From contig CAZHGC010000004.1 in assembly GCA_964531385.1 (NCBI GenBank), forward strand, positions 66,421-130,420: a stretch of 64,000 nt of DNA, given 5' to 3'. Positions within the stretch are counted from its first letter, which is position 1, and every line of letters starts with the position of its first letter. Of this stretch, positions 8,531 through 17,508 are shown piece after piece. The position numbers and the translations under genes were made by a program. Source of the stretch: MGBC114079 sp964531385 (lineage in GTDB: Bacteria; Bacillota; Clostridia; Lachnospirales; CAG-274). The notes beneath the pieces were generated by a model. It worked only from the letters and a program-made list of their open reading frames with translations, did no database searches and was not told the origin of the DNA.

Positions 8531-9394
8531 ATGAAAAAGAAATTTAGTTACAGTGGATCAAGAACTATTTTTAACATATTTAATGCAATCTTTTTCATTA
8601 TTGTTATGATTGCTATGTTAATTCCTATTTGGAAAGTTTGTGTTGACTCAGTTTCTCAAACTGTTTCTTCTACAGATATTTCACTTTGGCCTGATGGTTG
8701 GACTTTTGAAGCATATTCGATTATTTTCCAAAAAGAAACTTTGTGGCACCCATTTTGGGTTTCAATTTACACAACTATTGTTGGTACGTTCTTGGGTTTG
8801 CTTATGTCTACGATTGGTGCTTATATACTTATTCAGAGAGATATGCCGGGTTCTAAAATCTTCAGTTGGTTATTTATGTTTACAATGATTTTCAACGGTG
8901 GTTTGGTTCCTACTTTCTTGGTTATTGTTGACCTTGGTCTTTATGACACTGTTTGGGGTGTTATTATTCCATTGTCTATGAACGTTTACAACTTGGTTCT
9001 TATGAGAAGTTTCTTTGAACAGCTTCCTGTAAGTTTGTTTGAGGCTGCTGAAATTGACGGTTGTTCTCCTTTTGGTATTTTTATCAAAATTGTTCTTCCG
9101 TTGTCTAAACCTGCTCTTGCTTCTATCGGTTTGTTCTTTGCGGTTGCATTCTGGAGCGAATATTTCCACTATGTATTGTATGTAACAAGCAACGACAACA
9201 ACAACTTCCAGGTTAAACTTAGAGAATTGGTTCTTACAGACGAGCCTATTCCGGAAGCAAAAGATGCCGGACTTATGTCTGAAACTATGAAGAATGCAGC
9301 TATTATTGTTAATATTCTTCCATTTACAATTATTTATCCTTTCTGCCAGAAATACTTTGTTACAGGTATTACTTTGGGTGCTGTTAAAGAATGA
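8531..9394 (+). CDS. ABC importer permease, LplC/YtcP type
   Basis: The 287-residue inner-membrane permease has six predicted segments and the EAA-loop FEAAEIDGCSPFGIFIKIVLPLSKPAL. It forms the heterodimeric channel with the preceding permease. AGAGGAG lies at 8511-8517; ATG 8531 is about 13 bases downstream, a long spacing, while TTG 8519 would be too close, so the exact start is uncertain. A strong terminator follows at 9459-9493 and separates the importer from the enzyme genes. Confidence 0.88.
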   Translation: MKKKFSYSGSRTIFNIFNAIFFIIVMIAMLIPIWKVCVDSVSQTVSSTDISLWPDGWTFEAYSIIFQKETLWHPFWVSIYTTIVGTFLGLLMSTIGAYILIQRDMPGSKIFSWLFMFTMIFNGGLVPTFLVIVDLGLYDTVWGVIIPLSMNVYNLVLMRSFFEQLPVSLFEAAEIDGCSPFGIFIKIVLPLSKPALASIGLFFAVAFWSEYFHYVLYVTSNDNNNFQVKLRELVLTDEPIPEAKDAGLMSETMKNAAIIVNILPFTIIYPFCQKYFVTGITLGAVKE

Positions 9395-9458
9395 TTTTGG
9401 CAGGAAAGTTTTAAAGGACGGAATATTTTAGTTGCGTGCTGAAATATTTTATTGAAGT

Positions 9459-9495
9459 AAAAAGGGTGTCATCTATTTTGTGACACCCTTTTTGT
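9459..9495 (+). terminator. Terminator of the importer operon
   Basis: The 13-bp perfect stem AAAAAGGGTGTCA 9459-9471 / TGACACCCTTTTT 9481-9493 has a 9-base loop and a T-run in its 3' arm. It should terminate most importer transcripts, and because of the A-run on the left it could work in both directions. Confidence 0.9.
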
Positions 9496-9554
9496 TAAGT
9501 GATTGCAGAATTTTGTTGAATAAGGTTTATTATATTTAGAGATGAGGGAGCTTA

Positions 9555-10505
9555 ATGAATAAGATAATTGTTGACAAAAGCGGAAACGGCGATTTTTCTT
9601 CTGTTTGCGAAGCTATTGCATCGATTAAATCGGGCGAAAGCGTTGAAATTTTTATTAAAAAAGGCATATATAAAGAAAAAATTGTTGTGGATAAACCATA
9701 TGTTAAATTTGTTGGCGAAGATTTGAACGAAACTGTTCTTACATATGATGACGGAGCTTTGGGCATTGACCCTGAAACGGGAGAGCCTATGGGAACTTTT
9801 AAAACGGCATCGGTTCATATTTTGAGAGAGGGCGAAGGTTTTTCGGCTTCCAACATTACTTTTGAAAATTCGGCAGGGCTTGGCGATGTTGTTGGTCAAG
9901 CGGTTGCGTTATATGTTGATTGTGATAAGGCTGTTTTTAAAAATTGCAGAATGGTTGCAAGGCAGGATACTCTTTTGACAGCTCCTATGCACGAAGATAT
10001 TGCGAAAGAGCCTGAGAGACTTAACAGGCAATATTTTGAAGATTGCTACATTGAAGGTGATGTTGATTTTATTTTTGGCGGGGCTACGGCTGTTTTTAAA
10101 AATTGTGAGATTTGCGGATTGGACAGACAGAAAGAGCTTAACGGATATTATACCGCAGCTTGCACTGCGAAAGGTATGGAATTTGGATATGTATTTTTTG
10201 ATTGCAAATTTACAACGGACAGTGCAAATTCTGAAACATACTATTTGGGTCGACCATGGAGAGAATTTGCAAAGACGGTTTTTTTGAATTGCGAAATGGG
10301 CGAGCATATTCATAAAGAAAGTTTTAGCAAATGGAAAAATTTTGAGGAAAGAAGCGAAACTTGTTATTATGCACAATATAAATCTTTTGGCAAAGGTTTT
10401 GACGAAAAAAATGTTGCCGATTGGACTTATATTTTGACAGATGATGAGGCGAAGATATATACTATTGAAAATATTTTTAAGGATTGGAATCCGATTTTGG
10501 ACTGA
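9555..10505 (+). CDS. Pectin methylesterase (CE8), cytoplasmic
   Basis: The 316-residue right-handed beta-helix esterase removes methyl groups from galacturonate residues. The family motifs are present in order: GQAVAL (about 114-119), RQDTLL with the acid/base aspartate D138, GDVDFIFGG with the nucleophile D171, and YYLGRPW with the catalytic arginine R233. It lacks a signal peptide, so it is expected to act on imported oligosaccharides. The start ATG 9555 has GAGGGAG 6 bases upstream. It follows the importer terminator by about 60 bases; no convincing own promoter could be assigned (there is a TATATT at 9531-9536 but no well-spaced -35). Confidence 0.92.
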   Translation: MNKIIVDKSGNGDFSSVCEAIASIKSGESVEIFIKKGIYKEKIVVDKPYVKFVGEDLNETVLTYDDGALGIDPETGEPMGTFKTASVHILREGEGFSASNITFENSAGLGDVVGQAVALYVDCDKAVFKNCRMVARQDTLLTAPMHEDIAKEPERLNRQYFEDCYIEGDVDFIFGGATAVFKNCEICGLDRQKELNGYYTAACTAKGMEFGYVFFDCKFTTDSANSETYYLGRPWREFAKTVFLNCEMGEHIHKESFSKWKNFEERSETCYYAQYKSFGKGFDEKNVADWTYILTDDEAKIYTIENIFKDWNPILD

Positions 10506-10550
10506 TTGAGAATATGAGAATTTTAATTTTATAAAAATAATTTTAAACTA

Positions 10551-10580
10551 TTGTTAATTTATTGTCTTATATGTTATACT
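10551..10580 (+). promoter_or_regulatory. Internal promoter of the pectin enzyme operon
   Basis: TTGTTA 10551-10556 and TATACT 10575-10580 are 18 bases apart, just upstream of the esterase-like gene. It would transcribe the esterase, lyase, GH28 and GH105 genes together. Confidence 0.5.
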
Positions 10581-10599
10581 CTTATTAAGGAGTGATATT

Positions 10600-11637
10600 G
10601 TGGAAAGAAATTTTTACAGTATGCGAGATTATTTTTTGAAAATTTTTGATGAGAATTATCGGCAATTTGGCTTTTTTGGGAAAAGCGACAAAGAGCTTTT
10701 GAATTGGCAAAAAGATACAAAGACAAAACTTTTGAAGCTTTTGGGCATTGACAAAATGAAAAAATGCGATATGCAACCAAAGGTTGTTGAAAGCGTTCAA
10801 TTTGACGATTACAGAAGAGACAAGGTTGTTATTGAAACGCAAAAAGATGTTTTTCTTCCTATGTTTGTTCTTATTCCTAAAAAAAGTAAAAATATTCCTG
10901 TTATTGCAATTCACGGACACGCAAGTGACGGGAAAAACGGTCTTGTTGGAATTGTTAATGATTTGACAAGAGACAAGATTGAAAGCTATAATTATACATA
11001 TGGTCTTGATTTGGTTAAAAGAGGATATACTGTTTTTTGTCCGGATTTGTGTGGTTCGGGGGAAAGGCGAGAGGTTAGACAAAGAAAGGAAAGCAGTGTT
11101 TTGGAGAGCTCTTGCAACGACATAAACAATGCTGCGATTAGCCTTGGGTTGTCACTTCTTGGAATTATGGTTTTTGATTTAATCAGAGTTATCGATTATA
11201 TTGCTGAACTTGGCTTTGATGAAGAAAACGTTGCTTGCTGTGGATTTTCGGGAGGCGGATTGTGCGGGTTGTGGCTTTCGGCTCTTGATGACAGAGTTAA
11301 ATGCTCAGTTGTTAGCGGATATTTCCACGGCCTTAGAGACACTATTCTTGACAACAATTTATGCGGTTGTAATTTTGTTTATGATATGTGGCGATATATC
11401 GATATTTGTGATTTGGGAAGCTTGGTTGCTCCGAGACGATTGCTTATTGAAAGCGGAAAATCTGATAAACTTAACGGTGTTAGAGGTCTTGAAAACGTTT
11501 TTGAACAAATTGTTGAAACAAAAAAATCTTTTAATTTGCTTAGAAGCGGAAATCTTGTTCACAAGATTTTTGACGGAGGTCATAAATGGTATGGCTCGGC
11601 TTACGAGTTTTTAGATGATTGGAGTTGGTCATTTTGA
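10600..11637 (+). CDS. Alpha/beta hydrolase, probable carbohydrate esterase
   Basis: The 345-residue alpha/beta-fold protein has an oxyanion region IHGHASDGKNG, the nucleophile elbow CGFSGGG (about residue 215) and a C-terminal GGHKW carrying the catalytic histidine. It resembles acetyl-xylan esterase/dienelactone-hydrolase-like enzymes. Its place inside a pectin cluster suggests that it removes acetyl (or other) ester groups from imported oligosaccharides, but substrate specificity is inferred from context only. There is no signal peptide. GTG 10600 is preferred because AAGGAGTG is 4-10 bases upstream. The stop overlaps the next gene's TTG start (TTGA), so translation is probably coupled. 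Confidence 0.78.
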   Translation: MERNFYSMRDYFLKIFDENYRQFGFFGKSDKELLNWQKDTKTKLLKLLGIDKMKKCDMQPKVVESVQFDDYRRDKVVIETQKDVFLPMFVLIPKKSKNIPVIAIHGHASDGKNGLVGIVNDLTRDKIESYNYTYGLDLVKRGYTVFCPDLCGSGERREVRQRKESSVLESSCNDINNAAISLGLSLLGIMVFDLIRVIDYIAELGFDEENVACCGFSGGGLCGLWLSALDDRVKCSVVSGYFHGLRDTILDNNLCGCNFVYDMWRYIDICDLGSLVAPRRLLIESGKSDKLNGVRGLENVFEQIVETKKSFNLLRSGNLVHKIFDGGHKWYGSAYEFLDDWSWSF

Positions 11638-13826
11638 ACAAATTGTATTTTGAAAAATTATCTGCTTTTGATAGAATTAAGGAGCCTTGCTCTGTTGCGG
11701 TTCCTTTTCCTGAGGGTGAAGTTTTTGAACTTGAAAAATTGGCTGTTGCGGACGATAACGGGCAAGTTTTATCTCAAGCGGAGCCAACGGCTTTTTGGAA
11801 AGACGGTTCGGTTAAATGGGCTTTGATAAATTTTTTCGCAGATTTACCCGGTAATAAAAGCAAAGTTTACTATTGCAAATCTCTTAAAGAAAAATTTGAT
11901 TTTGAAAACATTAAAATTACTTTTGAGGGAAATGTTATTTCTGTTGATACGGGGAAATTGAACGTTAGACTTAACCAAAAAGGAAATATTTTTAATTCGG
12001 TTAAATCGGAGCATATACGTTTTGAAGAAAAAAATATTAAAGGACCACTTCTTAACGGAAAGTTTTGCGCTGTTGTTGATAGTTGGAAAGTTCTTTCGAA
12101 AGGGCCTGTTACGGCTGTTTTACAAGGAAAAGGAAAACATTTTGACAAAGAGGGAAACTCTCTTTTGGATTTTATTATTGAACTTCAATTTTTTAAAGAC
12201 AAAGAATGGTTTAAAATCGATTATAAAATTTTAAATCTTGAAGATTTTAACTCTGTTGATATAAAATCTTTGACTTTGGATTTTAACAAAAAATCGATAA
12301 ACGATATTAAACTTTGTATTGCAAAATCCAACTATAGAACGGAATTTATTAAGGGTGAAAAGCAAGAAAGCTTATATTATGAAATTGATGCCAAGCATCT
12401 TATTTATGAAGCAAATGAGCATTTTCCCGAAGTTTTTTATGGAACTTTTTTTGCGGATTGGAACGACGGCGAGGGCGGAATTTGCACAACCCTTTTTCAA
12501 GCATATCAAAATTATCCAAAAGCTTTTAAAGTTGACAAGGGCGGAATTTCAATTCAGATTGTTCCGAAAGGTTCTAAAATTGAATTTATTAGAGGAATGG
12601 CAAAAACTCATACTTTATTTATTCATTTGCATTCCGCAAAACAATCTGTTGAAGAACTTAATATTCGTTCGCTTCAATTTCAGATGCCGGACAGGCCTAC
12701 TTTGGATATGGAAACATACAGAACGGCGAAAGTTTTTCCTGATATATTCCTTGATAAATCGGAACGAAACAAAGATTTTGAAGAAGTTCTTATTCGAAGG
12801 ATTGACGCAAGAGGAAAAGCTTATGGGATTTTAAATTGGGGCGATGTTCCTGATATGCATTATACAACGCAGGGAAGAGGAAATGGCGAGCTTGTTTGGG
12901 TTAACAACGAGTATGATTTTCCGCATACGGCTATGCTTATGTATGTTAGAACGGGCGAAAGGCGTATGCTTGATTATTTGCTTGTTTCCGCAAAGCACTG
13001 GTTTGACATTGACGTTTGCAGATGTTCTGATGATGAATTTAGGCTTTTTGGGCAAGTTATACACTCGGCAAGGCACGTTTCGGGAAAAGTTGAAATCAGC
13101 CACGAATGGGTTGAGGGACTTTTTGATTATTATCATATGACGGGCGACAAGTTTGCTTATGAAACAGCCATTGAAATTGGAAAAAACATTAAAAGAAATT
13201 TGAAATTGCCGAGATATCACAAAGACGGCGAAATTAACGCAAGAGAGACGGGCTGGGCTTTGCGTGCTTTGGTTTCGCTTTACAACGAAACGAATGATGA
13301 AAGCTGGCTTGAAGATGCTGATTTTATTGTTGGACATTTTAAAAGCTGGAAAGAAAAATACGGCTTGTGGCTTGCTCCTTACACAGACCACGTTGCGGTT
13401 CGTGTTCCTTTTATGATTTCGATTGCGGTTGTCAGTCTTATGAAGTATTATGAAATTATGCCCAATATTGAAATTAAAAATATGATTGTTGAAGCTGTTG
13501 ACGATATGATTGAAAATTGTATTCTTGACTGTGGATTGTTCTATTACAAGGAATTGCCGAGCCTTAAAAGAGCGGGAAACAATACTACTGTTTTGGAGGC
13601 TTTGGCTTGTGCTTACAATCTTACGGGAAGAAGAAAATATCTTGAGGCGGGAATTAAAACTTTTGTTGAATATATTAAAGAAAAAAACGGAAGCTATGCC
13701 GGCGAGAAATATGAAAAAGACGGAGCTGTTATTGTTTCGGGAGCAAGCACAAAAGGAATTGCTCAATCATTTATTCCGGTTGTTTCTTTTTATTCCGCCA
13801 TTGTTAAAGAAGGAATGAAAATTTAA
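11634..13826 (+). CDS. Exo-rhamnogalacturonan lyase-like protein (PL26 type)
   Basis: The 730-residue protein begins with a RIFT-barrel-like domain (about residues 1-110), with the typical pattern of a short PFPEGEV motif and WKDGSVKWALINF. This is followed by a middle beta domain and an alpha/alpha-barrel (about 370-720) with motifs such as HAMYVRTGERRMLDY-like helices and HSARHVSGKVEISHEW. This arrangement matches the exo-rhamnogalacturonan lyase (PcRGLX, PL26) family, which trims the rhamnose-galacturonate backbone. The TTG start at 11634 overlaps the previous stop, with GGAG 9 bases upstream; an earlier in-frame TTG (11619) lies before the GGAG and is unlikely. There is no signal peptide, so it is intracellular. 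The family assignment is by pattern memory; activity is inferred. Confidence 0.75.
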   Translation: MNKLYFEKLSAFDRIKEPCSVAVPFPEGEVFELEKLAVADDNGQVLSQAEPTAFWKDGSVKWALINFFADLPGNKSKVYYCKSLKEKFDFENIKITFEGNVISVDTGKLNVRLNQKGNIFNSVKSEHIRFEEKNIKGPLLNGKFCAVVDSWKVLSKGPVTAVLQGKGKHFDKEGNSLLDFIIELQFFKDKEWFKIDYKILNLEDFNSVDIKSLTLDFNKKSINDIKLCIAKSNYRTEFIKGEKQESLYYEIDAKHLIYEANEHFPEVFYGTFFADWNDGEGGICTTLFQAYQNYPKAFKVDKGGISIQIVPKGSKIEFIRGMAKTHTLFIHLHSAKQSVEELNIRSLQFQMPDRPTLDMETYRTAKVFPDIFLDKSERNKDFEEVLIRRIDARGKAYGILNWGDVPDMHYTTQGRGNGELVWVNNEYDFPHTAMLMYVRTGERRMLDYLLVSAKHWFDIDVCRCSDDEFRLFGQVIHSARHVSGKVEISHEWVEGLFDYYHMTGDKFAYETAIEIGKNIKRNLKLPRYHKDGEINARETGWALRALVSLYNETNDESWLEDADFIVGHFKSWKEKYGLWLAPYTDHVAVRVPFMISIAVVSLMKYYEIMPNIEIKNMIVEAVDDMIENCILDCGLFYYKELPSLKRAGNNTTVLEALACAYNLTGRRKYLEAGIKTFVEYIKEKNGSYAGEKYEKDGAVIVSGASTKGIAQSFIPVVSFYSAIVKEGMKI

Positions 13827-13853
13827 TTTATTTTTTTTAGGAGGATTTTATAA

Positions 13854-15203
13854 ATGTCTATTTACAATATTTTGGATTTTGGTGCTGTTGGTGACGGTGT
13901 TACATCTTGTACGGACGCCATTAAAAAAGCTATTGATAAATGTGCCGAAAACGGCGGAGGGAAAATTTATGTTCCTTCCGGAAAATTCCTTACGGGAGCT
14001 ATTTTCCTTAAAAGCAATATGAATCTTTATCTTGAGGCAGGAGCAACTTTATTGTTTTCAAACAATATTGACGAATATCCTGTTGTTATTTCAAGATGGG
14101 AAGGCGTTAAAAGAGAATGTTATGCTTCTTGTATTAATGCAGATAATTCTGAAAACGTTTCTATTACGGGAAGAGGAACTTTAGACGGTCAGGGTGCTTT
14201 TTGGTGGAAAATTTTCAGAGCAAAAGAAAATGAATATCCAAGACCTAAGCTTATTGCTCCGTATGAATGTAAAAATGTTCTTATTTCGGGAGTTACTCTT
14301 AAAAATTCGCCGAGTTGGACAATTAACACTATTTTATGCGACAATGTTACTGTTGACGGAGTTACAATTAACAATCCTTCGGATTCACCGAATACAGACG
14401 GTATTGACCCAGAATCTTGCACAAACGTACATATTTCAAATTGTCATATTGATGTTGGTGATGACTGTATTGCAATTAAGGCAGGAACGGAAGACACAGA
14501 ACAAAGAGTTCCTTGTTCGAACGTTACAATTACAAATTGTACAATGGTTCACGGTCATGGCGGGGTTGTTCTTGGAAGCGAAATGAGCGGGGACATTGTA
14601 AACGTTACTATAAGCAACTGTGTTTTTGAAGGAACAGACAGGGGTATTAGACTTAAATCGAGAAGAGGAAGAGGCGGAAAAGTTGAAGATATTCGCGTTA
14701 ACAATATTGTTATGAACAATGTGTTATGCCCATTTATTGCGAATCTTTATTATTTCTGCGGACCAAAGGGCGACGACAAATATGTTTGGGACAAAAATCC
14801 TTACCCTATTACAGAAGAAACGCCGGCTTTCAGACGTTTGAGCTTTGCAAATATTACAGCTAAAAATGTTAATGCGGCTGCAGGTTATTTCTATGGACTT
14901 GCGGAAATGTTTGTTGAAGATATTACTTTTGACAACGTTTATATTTCTATGGCTGACGATGCTGTTGAGGGTTGCCCTGCTATGCTTGCCGGTATTGAAC
15001 CTATGAAACAAAAAGGATTTTTTATTAGAAATTCCGAAAATTTTGTTATTAACAATGTTACTGTTGTTGGTGTTGACGGAAATGCTTTTGAACTTGAAAA
15101 TTGCAATGATATTATTTTCTCAAACTGCAAGATGAAAAACAACAGAAACGAAAACGCAAAGCTTATTGAACAGGTTGGCTCTAAAAATTGTGTTATTAAA
15201 TAA
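13854..15203 (+). CDS. GH28 polygalacturonase/rhamnogalacturonase-type hydrolase
   Basis: The 449-residue parallel beta-helix glycosidase has all four GH28 signatures: NTDGID (180-185), GDDCIAIK (202-209, catalytic D203/D204), GHGG (234-237, H235) and RLK (266-268). It hydrolyses alpha-1,4-galacturonosyl linkages, probably in exo fashion on oligosaccharides because it has no signal peptide. It sits 27 bases after the lyase gene with its own GGAGG, and 14 bases before the GH105 gene, so these are cotranscribed. Length is typical for bacterial intracellular GH28 proteins. Confidence 0.93.
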   Translation: MSIYNILDFGAVGDGVTSCTDAIKKAIDKCAENGGGKIYVPSGKFLTGAIFLKSNMNLYLEAGATLLFSNNIDEYPVVISRWEGVKRECYASCINADNSENVSITGRGTLDGQGAFWWKIFRAKENEYPRPKLIAPYECKNVLISGVTLKNSPSWTINTILCDNVTVDGVTINNPSDSPNTDGIDPESCTNVHISNCHIDVGDDCIAIKAGTEDTEQRVPCSNVTITNCTMVHGHGGVVLGSEMSGDIVNVTISNCVFEGTDRGIRLKSRRGRGGKVEDIRVNNIVMNNVLCPFIANLYYFCGPKGDDKYVWDKNPYPITEETPAFRRLSFANITAKNVNAAAGYFYGLAEMFVEDITFDNVYISMADDAVEGCPAMLAGIEPMKQKGFFIRNSENFVINNVTVVGVDGNAFELENCNDIIFSNCKMKNNRNENAKLIEQVGSKNCVIK

Positions 15204-15217
15204 TTGGAGGGGCTTTT

Positions 15218-16324
15218 ATGGAAAAGTGGTCTGTTAAAATGGCCGACTGCGTTGTTTTTGGAAGACCGTCACTTAATTATGAACGGTGGTCGTATGACAA
15301 CGGGGTTATTATGCTTGGCCTTTTGAAAATTTGGAAAAAGACAGGACAGCGAAAATATTTTGACCTTTGCAAAGACTATATGGAAAAATTCATTTATGAT
15401 AACGGTATGATTAAAGATTACAGACCTTATGAATATAATATTGACCTTATTAATAACGGAAAAGTTTTGTTTGACATTTTTGAAAAAACAGGCGAAGAAA
15501 AATACAGAAAGGCTATTTTTAAGCTTAGAAACCAACTTTACAAACACCCGAGAACATCGGAAAACGCACTTTGGCACAAAAAAATTTACAGAAATCAAGT
15601 TTGGCTTGACGGGCTTTATATGGAAGCTCCGTTTTATGCTCAATTTATTAAAACTTTTGACAGCAAAAGAAATTTTAACGATGTTGTTAGGCAATTTTTG
15701 CTTTGCAAAAAAAATATGAGAGACGAAAAAACGGGTCTTTATTATCACGCTTGGGACGAAAGCCATTCGGAATTTTGGTGCGACAAGAAAACGGGTCTTT
15801 CTCAAAATTTTTGGGGAAGGGCTATGGGTTGGCTTGTTATGGCTTTGGCTGATGTGCTTGAAATTATTCCTGCTGATTATAGGGATTATGATGAGTTGCA
15901 AAAAATGTTTGTTGATGCACTTGATGCACTTGTTGAAGTTCAAGACGAAAGCGGTTGTTGGTTTCAGGTTCTTGATAAGGGCGGAAAAAAAGGCAATTAT
16001 CTTGAGGCATCGTGCAGTTGTATGATTTTATATGCATTTGTTAAAGCGGTTCGAAGCGGAGCTGTTGCAAAGGACAAATATGATGTTTACATTGAAAAAG
16101 CATTTAACGGAATTATTGACGAATTTATTTTGATTACGGACAATGGTTTTATTAACCTTAATAAAAACTGTGCTGTTGCGGGGCTTGGAAACAAGAGCAA
16201 GCGTGACGGAAGTTTTGCCTATTATATTAGCGAGCCGATTACCTGCAACGACCTAAAGGGCGTTGGTGCGTTTATTTTGGCAACATACGAATATGAATGC
16301 TATAAAAATTTATGGCAGGATTAA
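15218..16324 (+). CDS. GH105 unsaturated rhamnogalacturonyl hydrolase (YteR/YesR-like)
   Basis: The 368-residue alpha/alpha-barrel protein has the GH105 hallmarks WLDGLYMEAPFYAQF (with the catalytic aspartate, about residue 131), HAWDESHSEFW and WGRAMGWLVMAL. Enzymes of this family hydrate and release the unsaturated galacturonate that lyases leave at the non-reducing end of rhamnogalacturonan or pectin oligosaccharides. It is therefore the logical last step after the PL26-like lyase in the same operon. It lacks a signal peptide. The ATG follows GGAGG by 8 bases. The operon ends at the hairpin at 16398-16440. Confidence 0.93.
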   Translation: MEKWSVKMADCVVFGRPSLNYERWSYDNGVIMLGLLKIWKKTGQRKYFDLCKDYMEKFIYDNGMIKDYRPYEYNIDLINNGKVLFDIFEKTGEEKYRKAIFKLRNQLYKHPRTSENALWHKKIYRNQVWLDGLYMEAPFYAQFIKTFDSKRNFNDVVRQFLLCKKNMRDEKTGLYYHAWDESHSEFWCDKKTGLSQNFWGRAMGWLVMALADVLEIIPADYRDYDELQKMFVDALDALVEVQDESGCWFQVLDKGGKKGNYLEASCSCMILYAFVKAVRSGAVAKDKYDVYIEKAFNGIIDEFILITDNGFINLNKNCAVAGLGNKSKRDGSFAYYISEPITCNDLKGVGAFILATYEYECYKNLWQD

Positions 16325-16397
16325 GAAAATTTGGCTTAAAAAGTTTTTGGTTGTGTTTTTTGCAAATTTGACTTTTTATTACAGTGATTATTTTTAT

Positions 16398-16449
16398 AAA
16401 CAGCTGTTTTTTGAATTTTATGTTCGAAAAACAGCTGTTTTTGCGATTT
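16398..16449 (+). terminator. Terminator of the pectin enzyme operon
   Basis: An 18-bp stem, 16398-16415 with 16423-16440 (one G-T wobble), has a 7-base loop TTTTATG and is followed by TTGCGATTTT. Each arm contains the self-complementary AAACAGCTGTTT, so other foldings are possible. The rest of the 320-base gap up to dacA holds only its promoter. Confidence 0.75.
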
Positions 16450-16505
16450 TACGGCTTTGAATTTTATTTTTGATTAATTTTGCCGAATTTTGTGGTTCAT
16501 TTTAT

Positions 16506-16534
16506 TTGAGAATATTAAAATTTTGTGATATAAT
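16506..16534 (+). promoter_or_regulatory. Promoter of dacA-cdaR
   Basis: TTGAGA 16506-16511 and TATAAT 16529-16534 are spaced by 17 bases, with an extended TGA before the -10. The leader is about 105 nt. Confidence 0.65.
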
Positions 16535-16644
16535 GAATGTGTATATTGAATTGAGCAAATATCGTGTAATAAAATTACAAGAAATTAAGAAAATGTGCTT
16601 GATTTGTTTTTTGACTTTATATTTGATGAAAGTTGGTGGCGGTT

Positions 16645-17508
16645 ATGGATAGTTCTTTTAGCAGGATTATGTCGGAATTGAATTTGTCGACTTTAAGTAT
16701 TCCGAGTTTTCGAATTACAGATGTTATCGATATTTTGATTGTTGCGTTTCTTATTTACATTGTTATGATTTGGATTAAGGAAACAAGGGCTTGGTCGCTT
16801 TTTAAAGGGATTGTCGTTATTTTTGTTATAAGTATTGTTTCTTATCAATTACATTTTTATACGATATCTTGGATTATTGAAAAAACGTTATCGGTTGGTA
16901 TTATTGCACTTATTGTTTTGTTTCAACCTGAATTTAGAAAAGGGCTTGAACAAATTGGAAAGGGAAACATTGTTACAAATATTTTTAACGGAGACGAAGA
17001 GGGTAAAATTTTATATAAAACTGTTGAGGAAGTTGTTACGGCGGCAACAAAAATGGCAAAAGTTAGAACGGGAGCTTTAATTCTTCTTGAACAAGATGTT
17101 CCTTTAGGTGACCTTGAAAAAACGGGAATTCCTATTGATGCGGTTGTTACGAGCCAACTTCTTATAAATATTTTTGAAAACAAAACGCCACTTCACGACG
17201 GTGCGGTTATTATTAGAAATAACAGAGTTGCTGCAGCAACCTGCATTTTGCCTCTTACACAGACGGAAATTGGACTTGACCTTGGAACAAGGCACAGAGC
17301 GGCTGTTGGTGCAAGCGAAGAATCGGACGCATACATTATTGTTGTTTCGGAGGAAACGGGGGCAATTTCTGTTGCTCACAGCGGTAAGCTTTATCGGGAT
17401 TTATCGGGTGATGCTGTTATAGATATGATTTCAAATGGTGGTAAACCGACACAAAGACGAATAAAATTGTGGAAAGGACGAAAAAAAGATGCTAAAAAAA
17501 ATAAGTGA
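16645..17508 (+). CDS. dacA: Membrane diadenylate cyclase (CdaA/DacA)
   Basis: The 287-residue enzyme has three N-terminal membrane helices (about 27-48, 55-70, 75-95) followed by a DisA_N catalytic domain. The two signature motifs for ATP condensation to cyclic di-AMP are intact: DGA (185-187, in PLHDGAVII) and RHR (216-218, in GTRHRAAVG). In Firmicutes, CdaA is bound and controlled by CdaR, encoded directly downstream with a 20-base overlap, and the glmM product is a third partner; all three are here in the usual order. ATG 16645 is preferred to the upstream TTG. Its ribosome site (GGTGG) is modest. Confidence 0.95.
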   Translation: MDSSFSRIMSELNLSTLSIPSFRITDVIDILIVAFLIYIVMIWIKETRAWSLFKGIVVIFVISIVSYQLHFYTISWIIEKTLSVGIIALIVLFQPEFRKGLEQIGKGNIVTNIFNGDEEGKILYKTVEEVVTAATKMAKVRTGALILLEQDVPLGDLEKTGIPIDAVVTSQLLINIFENKTPLHDGAVIIRNNRVAAATCILPLTQTEIGLDLGTRHRAAVGASEESDAYIIVVSEETGAISVAHSGKLYRDLSGDAVIDMISNGGKPTQRRIKLWKGRKKDAKKNK

